Source of the DNA: Ascaphus truei
Lineage: Eukaryota; Chordata; Amphibia; Anura; Ascaphidae
Length of the DNA: 64,000 bases
Direction of reading: 5' to 3'
Assembly: GCA_036426205.1 (NCBI GenBank)
Contig: WSYH01000856.1
Coordinates: 62,001 to 126,000, forward strand
A program made the position numbers and the translations under genes. Below are positions 23,405-36,086 of this stretch, in pieces. Position 1 is the first letter of the stretch. Each line of letters starts with the position of its first letter. Below the pieces are notes generated by a model. The model did not search any database and had not been told where the DNA came from. It saw only the letters and a program-made list of their open reading frames with translations.

Positions 23405-25685
23405 GGTGTGACGCGGCAAGGGTAAACCAGGCTATATAATAAAGGTTAAGCTCTGGTTGCCCTTGGGGTCCGTGAGTCCCTGGCGGCTTTCATAGACACA
23501 TAAGCCAGGGCCTGGTATATGTACATGTAAAGTTAAAGTGACCCTGCTTTTCCAATTTCAAGTGTCCTTGTGCCCAGACGATACAACTTGCGTGGGGTAA
23601 GTGTAGTGGATATTTGGGTAGCAGGTAATACTTTTTGTGTGCAGAGGAGTTCGGGGACCAGAGACACCGGTCGTAAACTTAATTCTACCCGGTGAGAAGG
23701 CATGATTTGCGCGGTACACGGGTGGACATTACATCGGGCTGCCCCGTGTCATGGGAGACCAGGCCATTTTCAACCTTTTACCAGGATCATACATTGAGCA
23801 AAACAGGTTAAAAAGTTAAATAAATTGTACATTTATCGAATGAAAGGCATACACAAAATGGAACACAAACGAAATAAGAAAAGACACCACTTACTGGAGG
23901 TCTGGGGACAAAACTAGACCTTTAGAACTTGGCCGCCAAGCAGAGCAACACAGCACGGCCAATTGAAGAACAGAAGGGTAATGTATAATTACCAAAAATA
24001 CAATGTAGGTTTAGAGGACTCTAAAAGCAGGAATTAAAGATCACAAGAAAGGTGGTGTAAACAATACATTCGTAAGCCCTGAGTATAAATCCTATAGGCA
24101 CTCGCAGTCTTTTGTAACAGTGCTTGTCCAAATCACCCCTCCTTATAGGATTGTGAAATACGGTCAATTCCTTGACAAAATACAAACTTGTGTCACGGCA
24201 TGCTTATTTCAACATGACGAGACAGGTATATTCACCAAATTTCTATTGTATCCAAATGTTCAAGAATTATCTTTCTAAAATTCCCCTCTGTGTTTGCCCA
24301 CGTACGGCAGACACATATACTGGTGGCCCAGAATAGATAATGTTGCCAACTAATCAGCAGATTATGATTCTGTTGTGGTGAAAAGTTTTGCTGCCATTAA
24401 CATACTTAATGCTTTACTTTTAGTGACAGAATCACAGGCTTGGTATTAAACATTTATAGCAACCTTTGTTTGTTTCCTAACGTTGTTGTTTCAGTGGTTA
24501 TCCTTTTGTAAAGTGGAACTACCGACCAAAGGGTCTTAAGTATTGACCACTGCCAGGTGATATAGAAGTGTCTTATCTTAAACCACCTTTCTTTTGTTTC
24601 AAAAATGTTTATATAGGCCGTTATAACATTAACAGTTCTATTAAAAGATATTACATATGTCGGCCTAATACAAGTTTTTTTCACTTTTTAAATGGAGAGG
24701 GGGGAGGAGAAGAAAGTCTCAACGTCCCCTGACCCTCCTGGGTCTGCCGGGGGGTGGAGGTGAGTATGGAACAGAAAGGGGGAGAAGGGAGAGGAGAAGG
24801 GGGAGAGAGAGTGGGGGGGGGGGAGGTAAGGGAGATTGGTTCCCCTTCCTCGGCAAAAGCAGCTCAGGCAATGTCATGTGGCGTTTCGGCTCATAAGAGC
24901 CATGTGGTTAAGCCATGGCTCCCATATGTCATTAAAGGAGAACAGGACCGCTTTAGAAAGGCTGAGAGTCTCGCCATCGCCATCACCTCCATGCACTCTT
25001 GTTATTATGTTCGCTGTCTTTGGGGGGGGGAGACATTTCTTCCAGGCGGCTTGCACCGAAAACATCTGGCCGCTGTGAGGATGAAGGAACCCTAATTTAC
25101 ATGTTGTCGGTACAGCTGTCTCTAGGGGCACTGGCCAATAGCAAGGTCAGCGGGTCAATAGGTATAGTAGGTCTGTGACCTTCTTTTAGCAATTTTGTAT
25201 GTTTCACCAAATACTTCTGATTTCTGGACATGTCCACCAAATGATGGGCCATGTCCCCTTTGACCGCTGCCCTGATCCAGCATCGATCGGAGGCCAGAGG
25301 AGATTGATTTATTCTAACTGGGGTGATGATACCAGCGAAACCCCAATAGTTTTTCTTTTAGATATAGTTCTTTGATGTGGGTACATATAGAGGTCCCTGA
25401 GGCATTTCCCAAAATACTTTTCCCAATCTCTCGGTCTATAAACTATGTCCAATTCTCTGCCAAGTAGATATAGTCGTGTGTGGGGGCTTTTTTTTTTATT
25501 TGTGGCCTCTCTCGTTCGTGAACAAATTTGCGTTACAGACCTTTATGGTGAGCTGTTTCTCTACAGAGCTGCTCGAAACCTTGAGAGGGGGAAATTCCAA
25601 CGTTGGGGATAGTGTTAGAATAAAGTGCCGAATTGTAGGTACTTGAAAGCATTCAGCCCTACTATTCATACTTGGTTTGTAAGTT
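23405..25685. other. Possible LTR remnant, then unrecognised sequence
   Basis: GGCGTGAGG followed by TGTGACGCGGCAAGGG at about 23,408 could be a polypurine tract and LTR start. No closing end was found. From 24,690 to 24,850 the plus strand is GA-rich. Short frames around 24,754-25,131 overlap one another on both strands and show no domain. Confidence 0.35.
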
Positions 25686-25689
25686 TTGA

Positions 25690-27520
25690 TAGACATCAGG
25701 AACTCCCGAAGTCAAAAGGTCGGCACGCTCTATATTTTTTGCTTTGAATTTCATAAAATTGTCTGGCTCACAGCCAGGAGGGAATTTGGATGTTTAAAAT
25801 TGGTGTTAAGTGGGGATTGAGGTGTTCGTGAGATTTAATTTGAATTTATTTGCGTTTAATCACGTCTCCCATGTGTGTCTCATCGGGACATTTTGAATTG
25901 CTATTCTTGCATGTCCTCCCTGCTCAGGGACCAAAGGCAGGCTGGCAAGCAAAGGCGTCCCGGCAATTGTGTTCTAAGTCTAGCCAACAGTATTGATTTT
26001 GGGTTAGGTTTTCAGACTACTGCCGGTCGTAGTTGTGCGGCCAGGTAGTATTTGTGATGTCTGGGACACCAAGTCCTCCTCTCCCCCTTAAGGCCAAGGA
26101 GAAATGTTTGGCGACTCTGGGTTTTTACCCTGCAAGATGAATTGGGAGGATTAGTTTTTTTGTATATTTTTCAATTCGAGCAGGGATGTGGACCGGAGAG
26201 TCTGGAAATAGTATAGTTAATCTAGGGAGACGTTCATTTTAATGAGATCATTACCGATACATGATATCTGGTATCTCACATTTAGATAAATCTTGTTTGA
26301 TTTTTGGAACAGTGGTCAGATAGTTATGTTGAACAGGGTTTGGTAGGTCCCGGCGATATCTTAACTCCCAATATTGATACAGGAGAGCACCAAAACGATA
26401 GTTTTTAAAGTTTAAGTGAGGAGTTTCACTCTGGCCGCTGGCAGACTTAGGTTAAGGGCTTCTGATTTATCGTTATTTATTTTGTATCCTGAGATTTTTC
26501 CAAATCACGGAGTACCTTGTGGAGGTTGGGTAGGGGAGATTTGGAGGTTTGGAGAGGGTTCAAAAGAACTCATCCGCGAATAGGGATATTTTATGTGCCT
26601 GTGTCCAATTTCGACTTCCTTGGATGTTATATTGAGTCGATTGACGATTGCCCAGTGATCTATGGTTAATGCAAAGAGGGAGGCGATAGGGGGCATCCCT
26701 GACGAGTTCCATTTGTGATCTCGAATCTCTGTTATTGCCCCCCTGGAAGTCGTTACCGTTGCTGAGGGTTTTGGTTTATAGCCTACGGACCCCTGTAGAT
26801 ATGCGTCTCTAAAGCCAAAACTTGCGCATAGTATGGTCCAGAATTGCCAGTTTAGTTATTCTATCGAAACGTCCTTCTCTGCATCTTGGCGTAAAGTAAA
26901 GCTTTGGTGCCTGTGAGGTGGACATGATCAATAATATTGTATCGTCCGAGTAGTATTGTCCGAGCTGCCTGCCTGCGCACAAATCCCTTACTTGGTCAAT
27001 ATTGATTAATCTCGGGGTAAGGAGGAGGTTTAATCTGTTAGGAAGTATTTTACTATATTAATTGAGATCAATGTTGAGAAGGGTAGAGTTGGTGCGATAG
27101 CGTTCCAATTGCATCGGGTCCCTGCCTTCCTTATGTATAATAGCCCGATTGGCGAAGAGACATTGATGGGGGTTTGCGTTCTCCTTCCATAAAATAGTTA
27201 AATGTTTTAGATAGAAGTAGAAGATGCTGGATAGGGTAGGCAAGGAATCTCTTTATAATAGACATTGGGAAACCGTCAGGGCAGGAGACTTAAGTATTGT
27301 TAGTGTTTTGACCGCCTCTTCCAGTTCCTCTTTTGAAATCTCAGCATTGAGGACTGGGTGTTCTCCTCCGTTAATGTGGGGAGTTGCATTTGTCTAAGAT
27401 ATTGGGTTATAGTTCTGTCCCCCTCACCCCACCCGGATTCCACGTATTCGTATGTTCTGTCTCTTATCGCGATTGTTCTGGTCTTACAGGCATCGCGGAA
27501 ATTTTCTCCCACTGCACGGA
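25690..27520 (-). pseudogene. L1/Tx1-like LINE ORF2 reverse transcriptase, decayed
   Basis: Read on the minus strand, the motifs appear in order. An EELEEAVKTL-like helix lies near 27,330. IIHKEGRDPMQLERYR and LLNIDLN lie at 27,160-27,060, and a shifted YSKILPNRLNLLL follows. The D..KAFD equivalent is decayed. GT(R)QGCPLSP-like coding lies near 26,705, with KISLFADE (motif C, FADD altered to FADE) near 26,585. Thumb-region strings (NYLTTVPKIKQDLSK, then RVAKHFSLALRGRGGLGVPDI) run to about 26,060. These match L1-type RT. Stops and frameshifts are frequent. No endonuclease or ORF1 could be identified. Confidence 0.75.
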
Positions 27521-28663
27521 CGGTTATATCTCGTTTGCGGAGTGCTTGGGGGCCTGTGTGGTGTAAGCAATTTTAGCTTATAGGGCGCCGTGGGCTCCGT
27601 GAGCATGTTATTCCTGTTTAATTCGTGGACCACCGCCTGAGATAGGCCTTCTTAATGAGGGGTGTAAGTCGTTAGAATTTAGCCAATAGTTCCTTCATGC
27701 AGTCGCGGGTGAGTTGATTCGGCGCTGAGCTGGTTCTCCCGGGTCGGTCCGGGGTTGGGCGCTTGCTTGGGGCTGGCGTGCGCTCGATGGTCCCGCGCCA
27801 TCTTGATTTTTCAGTGGCCGCTCGAGTTCTGAGGGAGAATAGTTTAGTTACAGCCTGTGTGACTGGGTTGTTGGTTTGCTCGCCTGCCGCGCCAAGGTCT
27901 GTGGGTGCGTTTTTAGAGGGGGGATTTGGGGGGAAAGCGTCCTATTCGTTTGTTTATGTGAGGGTCTGGGGAGCTCTCAGTGTACACGTCCATCTCCGTC
28001 GGCGTACTGGCCACGCCCCGTCTTAACCACTTTCTTAGGTCGGTGTCATTGAGCAACACAGGCCAGGTGTCTGTCGGAATGGAATTTATTTCCTTCCAGT
28101 GCATGTAATACATCTTGTTCCTTGTTGCGGATTTGTCTTTTCTACGATTGGTCAAAGGAAAGCCGTTCTTGATGAGGTATAGGCAGTTTTAATGTATCTG
28201 CAGTTAGTGAAATTTTCTCTTCAATTGTTACAGCTTGTTTTTAAATCTCAATGTGGCGAGCAATTCGCTGATCGCAGGAATTTGACCAATCTGGTAACCC
28301 CGCTTTGAAGCTAAAGGATGATGACTGTTCAAATTGTAAAATAGCTATTCATAGCGTCGGTTTGGGTTAAAAACTCATGGTGGGGAAGGGGACCATCTAT
28401 GTTTTGCTAATTGTGAGAGATCCAAGAAGTATTGGGAGGATTAACCCTCCCCGCAATCGAAACTAATGCCCTAGCAATACATGCTAGCTGGCATCCCTGG
28501 AAAGGTAAACCAACAAAAAATTATTTATTAAAAGCATGTTATAAGTTTATGCATGAGTAACTGGGCTCAAGAGGGACACTCCTGAACCCCAATATACAAG
28601 TCAGGGGTAACAATTCATGGGCTTGACCTTATTGAGAGCCGGTTTCCCCTCTACCGGACAGGC
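27521..28663. other. Probable upstream remnant of the minus-strand LINE; no gene seen
   Basis: Minus-strand frames here contain scattered polar coding-like stretches, but I could not recognise an endonuclease. No RNA gene or plus-strand coding sequence is supported. Confidence 0.35.
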
Positions 28664-28668
28664 ACTAC

Positions 28669-29731
28669 TGTGACGATTCAGGGTATCCTTCCCCTTCTTC
28701 TCTCCTCTTGTCCCATCTCTTTCCATCATCTGTCCCTTTCTCCCACTCCTGTCCCGCTCCGTCTACCTCTCACTGCCCCACTGCTCAGCGCATGCACCCA
28801 AGTTCTCGCCACACCCGCGCAGTTCCCTGAGCCCTGCGGCAACGCGTCCCGCTCCCAGACACTCGCTATGCCCGCGGCCAGTACCTCACCTTCCCTGGCG
28901 GCTCCGTCCGGTCCTCTGCTTCCCCTCTCCGGAGTGCCCGCGGCACGGCGCTCAGCGCGCCTGGTGAAGCCGCCTGTGTGAACGCTCCCCCAGCTTACAT
29001 AGGGCGCGCGCACACGCTCCTCTTCGGGGGCTGTCGCTCTCATGAATCTCATCAACAGTACCTGAGGGCCCATCTTACCTGTGCCAGCCTGTCGCGCGCG
29101 CAGCCAAGTTACAGAGGGCGCGCGCAAACGTCCCTCTCTTGGGCCGGTCACTCTCCTGACTCTACTCAACAGTCCCACAGACATCCCCTGTTCTGCCCCT
29201 TTCTGTCTCCTCATCTTCTCTCCCTGACATATCCCTGTTGTCTCACACTCTCTCCTGATACTCCTTTTCGCCATTGGGTGTCCCCTTTATAAATCCTGTC
29301 TGTCCTCTCTATCGGCGCTCTGACATTGTTCCGGTTTCCCGGTGTGTGCTGACCTTGCTGTGATCCATCGTCTCCTGCTTGTTCCGATCCGTGTTACTTT
29401 GGATTCCAGGGTTTGCCCCTGCTTGTCCTGGACTACTCTGCTCTTGTACACCTTGAACCTGTCTACGAACTGTACTTTGCGACCTCTGAATCCTTGGACC
29501 TGGTTTGATACTTCGACTCTTCTACTCTCTGGACCCCTGGACTTGGCACACGGGACACGACCCTTCTAATGCTATTAATCCCACAAGACGTTGCAAGTAT
29601 ACTAACCAACTGTACCAACAAGCCCAGAAACGTATGACCACACTCCAGGGCTTGTCCCAATGAGTGGGGGGTGGTGAATACCGTTCACCACCTCAGATTG
29701 GGTCTGACAGGTCTGAGGCTACAGCGTGACA
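28669..29731 (+). mobile_element. Solo LTR of an LTR retrotransposon
   Basis: The element starts TGTGACGATTC and ends CAGCGTGACA, so it has TG...CA termini. It is flanked by perfect 5-bp duplications ACTAC at 28,664-28,668 and 29,732-29,736. A TTTATAAATCC box lies near 29,286. No internal coding region is present, which is what recombination between two LTRs leaves behind. The short open frames inside it are not genes. Orientation is inferred from the TATA-like box only. Confidence 0.85.
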
Positions 29732-29736
29732 ACTAC

Positions 29737-30040
29737 TAAGGAATTATTTTCCTCAGTACCCCTGTGTACTTACTGCAATACCAGTGTCCAACCACTGTGG
29801 GGGGAGAGATGCATGTCTCACAAAGGGTCTCCACAATTAATACGCACATCTCCCTTGTTGCATCTCCCGCCGGCTCCCCTTGGGCATGCCACTGCATCAT
29901 CCGTGTAGGCGCGCCGTCTCACGCCGATCCCCTCGTCCATTCTCACGCAGACTTCCACTGTCAATCGATAAATCTCGGCAGGCTTACCTCAATCTCTGCA
30001 AGGTCCGCAAGATCAACGCCTTCATCCCCATGTCTTACGC
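29737..30040. other. Unrecognised sequence downstream of solo LTR
   Basis: No gene is seen. The sequence is C/T-rich with words resembling the minisatellite unit that follows. Confidence 0.4.
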
Positions 30041-30045
30041 ATAAG

Positions 30046-30084
30046 TCCTGAGGAAGCAGAGTAATTACCTACACCGAAACGTTG
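30046..30084 (+). ncRNA. Hammerhead-like core strings (degenerate)
   Basis: CTGAGGA (30,048-30,054) fits the CTGANGA strand of a hammerhead core, and CGAAACG (30,075-30,081) fits the GAAA strand. The sequence between them does not form a clean stem II, so this is likely a decayed copy. Confidence 0.35.
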
Positions 30085-30159
30085 TGAGATTTAGAAAAAC
30101 GATTGTTATTTATATGCAAGACTGTGTGCCTTCTCCCTATACAAAGAATGGCAATTATG

Positions 30160-30790
30160 CAGTCTTGTCCTAGCCATCTCACATCAACGCAGCCTTCCCT
30201 TTATCAATCTACACAACCGCAGGTCCCCCCATTTAATCTGCAAAGTAACATATGCAGGTACCCCTATCACATCGCACGTACACAAGGCTCCCCTCAGTTT
30301 ATATGCCAAATCTCACGCAGGCTCCCCGTCATGCACCAACGTACGCGAACAGGCTCGTGATACAACCGTACATCTCATACAGGGCTCACTCCATCCAGGA
30401 AGTCCAAAAGTTCACATGAATCTCCCTAATCATCTGAACGTCTCTGAACGCTCACCTCTACAGCCATACATTCTAATGCATAATCCCCATCCATCTACAT
30501 GTCGCATGCAGGCTTCCCCATACATCTGACATGTATTTCTCCCCTCATCAATCTGTACGAAGGATTTCCTCATACACATGAGTCACCACACAGGCTCACC
30601 TCATCATATGCAGGTCCACCAGGTCCCCATCTATATTCCAAGACTCATGCAGGCTGCCCTCATCCATCTGCCACATCAAACGGCCGGATCCCACAATTCA
30701 TCCATCCAAGTATCAAGTAGACTCCCCTCATCCATTCCATATGTGATTTTACCATCTACTAATCATACAAATGACACGTGCAGACTCCAA
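30160..30790 (+). repeat. Diverged minisatellite, unit about 34 bp
   Basis: The unit resembles CTCATCCATCTGCA followed by GTCTCACGCAGGCTCCC. It recurs in degenerate form across the stretch. The same unit forms the cleaner array at 57,214-57,570, 27 kb away. Confidence 0.7.
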
Positions 30791-31440
30791 GACTAAATGG
30801 AATTGGGGCGCAAAATTTGGGGCGCAAAAAAGAGAATAAGAAAATCATCTAAAGTCAAAAATAAAACAATTTATCGTAGCATAAAACGAAAGCCGTACAA
30901 AATTACAAAAAAATGGGATCATAGGATCAAAATCCACCGGGCAGGTACACTCTCAAACAGCAAAATCCGTAGTCCAGGCACAATCCCCCTTCCCGGATCG
31001 CAGATGGGTGTGCTGAGGGGGAAGTCACCTAGAACGGCATCAACCTGTGGGAGTTCCTGCGCTCGTGTAGGCAGTGCTTAGGCGGGTTTGCGTCATCACG
31101 TTAATGCCAGCATGAAAATGGTCTCAACGCATTTTCGGACACGTGGGACAACGTCGGCAAGGGGGTATTCACAGTATCATTGGAACTAACTAAATGCAGA
31201 AGCTAAACAATGAAAACCGTTTTAAACTCATCTGGGAGATGGTGGTCATCAGCGTTCCAATTAGTTTAGAGGCACAGCAAGCATAAACACTTACAACAGA
31301 AACAATTAACCATAAAAAACATACAAATCATATAGCGCATAATATATTAAAAGTGAAATGTAATCCAATAATAATAATAATAAAAAATATATCCATCAAA
31401 AAATGTATCCACGGCCAAAAAATTTTTTTATATATATATA
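30791..31440. other. No gene; possible decayed minus-strand PLE promoter segment
   Basis: Near 31,090-31,160 the minus strand carries GTGTCCGAAAATGCGTTG with a CGT-rich stem before it and GATGACGCAA after it. This loosely echoes the PLE promoter segments. The rest is AT-rich. Confidence 0.3.
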
Positions 31441-31448
31441 TATATATA

Positions 31449-31566
31449 AGTGATCTTATTGATTTGAAACAATTGAAACTCTTCTACTATCATTGGTATT
31501 GTCTTTTGGTTGCATGTTATATAGGTCTAATTAGGGGTTATATTAAAACTCATATTATTGAATACA
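31449..31566 (+). repeat. Left arm of a 4.4-kb-spaced inverted repeat
   Basis: The reverse complement of this stretch aligns with 35,966-36,086 at roughly 80 percent by eye. Landmarks are AACATGTATTCA, TAATATAACCCCTAATT, TATATAACAT and the final AATAAGA. Confidence 0.85.
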
Positions 31567-31568
31567 TG

Positions 31569-31601
<33 letters not shown>
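31567..31601. repeat. (TA)n microsatellite, left boundary of simple-sequence block
   Basis: A pure AT dinucleotide run directly joins the left inverted arm to the GC-rich block. Confidence 0.95.
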
Positions 31602-31602
<1 letters not shown>

Positions 31603-33160
31603 ATCAGATATAATGAAAGAGACAATGTATGCCTGTATGCCGCATGCCCTGCCTGGATTGTCCGGGGTGTCCATAGGGGAAAATTCTATGGTCCCTTGGC
31701 CGCCCGCGCACCACCGTTCCATTGGCCTGAGGCGGAGGACGGGCCAAAGGAAACACGGGACACACACACACACACACAGGGAACACCCACAACACACACA
31801 CATCACCACCAACCCCTCCCGGTTGCCCCTCACTTCCCCCTCTCAGCTGGACCCCAGCACCTCAACTTCCCACCCCCCCCCTCCCCTGTGCCCGGACTAC
31901 CACGGAGTGCTCCCGTGCTACACTACACACACAACACACAACACATTGCCCACCCCACCCCCCCCCAAGCCACATACACCACCCTCCCCTCCCCCCCCAG
32001 CTCATCCACCCTCCAAGCATCACATACCCGCCGCGCCTAACACGTCACGGGCGGTGAGCGGGAGCGACGCGCCGGGACACAGCGGGGGGAGCGGCCACAA
32101 CACGCTAGCCTCCCGCCTCACATGTGGGAGCTGCCCAGTGGGTTGAGGCAGCGGCCCGGAGTGGTGAGGCAGCAAACCCACGGGCCTTCGCCCGCCTCAT
32201 CCTCGGCACCGCCTGCGCTCACCTCTCCCACCCCCCTAACACAATAGAACCACCTACCCTGCGCCGCCATGCACAACGCTCCATCGCACCGCTCCATGGA
32301 CTCACTAAAGAAGCCTAGAGGATAAGATGTGGGGGCTTGGGGGGGGCCGCCGAGGGGCCCCTCGCCGAGGCACAGCGGGCATGAGGAGCCCCGCTTAGGA
32401 CTCCTCGAGCAGGAGAGGCCAGAGGGGGGGCTCCCCGCCCTTGCGAAGGAGACCTAACTCTTCCGAGCCGGAGGGCAGCCAGCGGGGGGCTACGGCCCTG
32501 CAGGAGGTGCCTCAACCTCGTAGCCGGCAGCTGGGCTAAGCGGGGGGTGGCACCGAACCTGAAATGCTAAGTGAACGCTCACCGAAGGGAGTCCGGGGCA
32601 CGAGGGGGGGCTCCAGCTAGGCACTCAAGCTGGATAAGGGCTAGCGGGGCTCGCCTGCACTTTTCCCGGCACCACACATGCCCCGTTGCTGCTCTCCCCC
32701 CCTCCATCATGTGCTCCACCCCCCCCTACATGCGTACGGTGCTGCCTCCCCCCCCCTCATGCTACGTGCGCTCTCTCACTCCCCCCTCCACATGCCCCGT
32801 TACTTGTCTCCCCTGCAGCTTCCCCCCCCCCACCCACCTCTCACATGCCCCTGTCCGCTCCGGTCTGACCCCCGCCACCTCCTAACGCAGATGACCTGCA
32901 GTGGCGTCGTCTCCCCTGGGACCTGCACGAGCGAAGATGCGCCGGACTGCAAGTAAGCAGATCCCCCCCCCGCACAACACACTGTCCTCAGCTTCGTCTC
33001 CCCCCCCCCCAACCACATTTTCCTTTCAGAGCGCCAGCCTCCTGATCCCTCCATGAACACACACCACACATCTTATCCTAGAATCCGAGTACAATATATA
33101 AGAGAAGAGGTCAAAGAAGAGATGAGGAATGAGTCCTGTCGTCGCCTCTATACTATATTC
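31602..33160. other. GC- and C-rich part of the simple-sequence block
   Basis: The stretch has many C-runs, CpG-rich tracts (for example 32,040-32,660) and CA words. Several long open frames on both strands come from low-complexity sequence (Pro/His/Thr-rich) and are not supported as genes. No RNA gene is recognised. Confidence 0.6.
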
Positions 33161-33281
33161 ATCTACAAGACCACACAGACACACAGAAAAAGGAAATACA
33201 ATAAAACCCACACACCACACCCAAACCAAACACACTGCCCCGCCCTCCCCCACACCCCCCCCCACACCCACACAACACACC

Positions 33282-33326
<45 letters not shown>

Positions 33327-35575
33327 CCATCACCACAGCACACGTACACACAACACCACATGTACACACACACACAAACTGACATCGCACACTAGACCAC
33401 CACCACACACAGCACAGTAGGACACCCACCCACGCACATGTAGACACACACACAGACTAGCACACACACACAGTCGCCACACATAGCACACCCACAACAC
33501 TGTAGGCCACCCAACCACACACACGTCGACAGACACACACACACCCAAGACACACACATGTAATGTAGACACCAGGCACAGGTACACACCACACACATGT
33601 AGGACAGACACACCACAATACACAACACACGTAGACAGACACACACACACACACACACACACACGTAGACAGACCACACACCTTAACAGACAAACTACAC
33701 GTACCCACACCACACCACACCACCCACACACCACCAGCACACAACACACACACCTAACAGTCGTCCACTATAACACACAGACACACACGTATCACAACAC
33801 AGATACACACCAACCATCCGTATACACACAGAGCCGAAGGCACGTATACACACAGACAACCACCATGATATACACACAGACACAGATAACACACAGACTC
33901 ACGTACACACAGACACACGTAGTACAACAGACAGAATATCCACACGACAACACACAGACCACTTTAACACCGACACACGTGATCACCACAGACACACTAG
34001 TACACAACAGACACGTTACAACAAGATACACGTGACACACAGACACCACGCTAGACCACAACTCCATACAACACCCTATATCACCACACACACCTAACAC
34101 AGGAAAGCCTAACACACACACACCTATACACACACAGACACATCTATACACACCAGTCACCTATACACACAGACCCACAGTCATACACACAGACACACGT
34201 TGACAACCACGACACGTATCACAGGACCACACTTTACCACACACACGTACACACACGTAACACACACTCGACACACACGATCATACACATCCACACGATA
34301 AACCACACCCCTAGCGCACGCATACAGACACCAGTCGTACACCACACACATGTAGACACACACACAACGACTAGACACAACGTACAACAAAACACACACG
34401 TAGTACCACTGTGTACACCCACGTATAGACACACACACTAGAACACAGTATACACACCGGCACCACGTTAGAGCACAGGGCGCTGTACACACCACATAAC
34501 ACATAACACTCTTAGGCAACACACTGCACACCACACACGTAATAGGACACACACCCCACAACCACAGACGTACCCACTATAACCCACACACACACCACAG
34601 TAACAGCGATAGTACACACACACCGTATACCAACACACACACTAATACTATACACACCACGTTTTGACGCACACAACGACACACACAGGATACGACAACA
34701 ACATCAACAGACGACAAACACACCACGAGACACACACAACACACACACCCACGTAGAACATCCCCACACACTACACACACGGACACACACACACACATGA
34801 CACTACCACACACACACATGACACTTAACACGTACACACACACACTGTACACACGTATACATCAACACACATGTACACGTACACACAAGTTACACGTATA
34901 ACACACACACGGAGACAACACAGAACCGACACACACAATGTACTACACACACAACCATGAAGGAACACACACGAGACACACAAACATACACAACACAAGC
35001 ACACACACACCACACACACACACACACAACACACACACAAACCACACACACACACAACACACACACACACACACACACACAGTGTATACACACGTGTATA
35101 CACAAACACAAACATGTATACACACATGCATACACACACAAATGTACAAACACACAAGTGTTACACATCACATCACACATATACACACACATGTATACAC
35201 ACACACACATACATGTATACACTACAAAACATGTTACACAGCACACAAACATGTGTACACACGTGTATAACACACGTGTATACACACATGATGTATACAC
35301 ACACACATGTTATACACACTTTACACACAGTATACACACACACAAGACACACACCTGTATACACACATGTGTACACCACACATGTGTCACCACACTGTAT
35401 ACACACACGTGACACCCACAGTATCACACATGTCACACACACACCACACACGTACACATGTATAACACACATACATGTATACACACAAAACATGAACACA
35501 ACAACATTATACACACACACGTGTGATCAACACACAGTAACAACCACACGTATACAAACACACACACACACTCAT
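33161..35575. repeat. About 2.4-kb degenerate (CA)n tract
   Basis: Almost the entire stretch is ACAC interrupted by single G, T and GT steps (CACACGTGTATACACA-type words). The open frames (Thr/His-rich on plus, Cys/Val-rich on minus) are products of the repeat. The irregular interruptions may be partly sequencing noise. Confidence 0.95.
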
Positions 35576-35879
35576 CCCCGACAACACACAGCGCACACGC
35601 CTATCCGCTATGACCCCCCCAGCACACTGGCATTCTCGGCTCCCCGCCATTCCAGAACAGTCACACCGATCAGCACCACACATCGGCACCTTTTGCACCT
35701 CCCCCATCGGCCACCACATCCGCACCCCACATGCAGCACCAAACCTCCCAATCAGCACACGACAATCACCATCAGTCAGCCACAGCGCACTACCACGCCA
35801 GGGCCGCGGACACTCTTCACCCAAAATGCCACACCCACACCACAAAAATCCCGGGCAACGTCCGGGGCTCTCACGCTAG
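35576..35879 (+). mobile_element. 3'-type end with GGGCAACG palindrome next to (TA)n
   Basis: The stretch ends in the imperfect palindrome CCCGGGCAACGTCCGGGG (35,850-35,867), then CTCTCACGCTAGT and a long (TA)n. The minus-strand insertion in the PLE at 2,868-2,883 / 42,808-42,822 has a matching CACGGGCAACGCCAGG end followed by TA-rich DNA. I infer a shared non-autonomous family of unknown class. Confidence 0.5.
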
Positions 35880-35912
35880 TATATATATATATATATATAT
35901 ATATATGATATC

Positions 35913-35945
<33 letters not shown>

Positions 35946-35963
35946 ATATATATATATATAATA
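35880..35963. repeat. (TA)n microsatellite, right boundary of simple-sequence block
   Basis: An interrupted TA run joins the block to the right inverted arm. Confidence 0.95.
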
Positions 35964-35965
35964 TA

Positions 35966-36086
35966 ATAACATGTATTCATAAACGAGTTATTAATATAAC
36001 CCCTAATTGACCTTATATAACATTAGCACCAAAAAACAATACAATAAGTAGTAGAAAGTTCAAAGTTATCAAAATCATAAGAATAA
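35966..36086 (-). repeat. Right arm of the 4.4-kb-spaced inverted repeat
   Basis: This is the inverted partner of 31,449-31,566. A PLE coding remnant begins about 550 bp further right. Confidence 0.85.

Noticed and set aside
28726..29274. 182-codon minus-strand open frame
   Set aside because: It lies wholly inside the solo LTR, is Arg/Gly-rich from GC-rich sequence and has no recognisable domain.
30160..30790. Possible CRISPR-like array
   Set aside because: Units are about 34 bp in direct tandem without unique spacers, are diverged, and the surroundings are eukaryotic transposons. It is a minisatellite.
31558..32956. Overlapping Pro-rich open frames of up to 177 codons
   Set aside because: All frames on both strands are open because of C-rich low-complexity sequence.
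33026..35908. Long Thr/His-rich and Cys/Val-rich open frames
   Set aside because: They are translations of the CA repeat on either strand and contain no domain.
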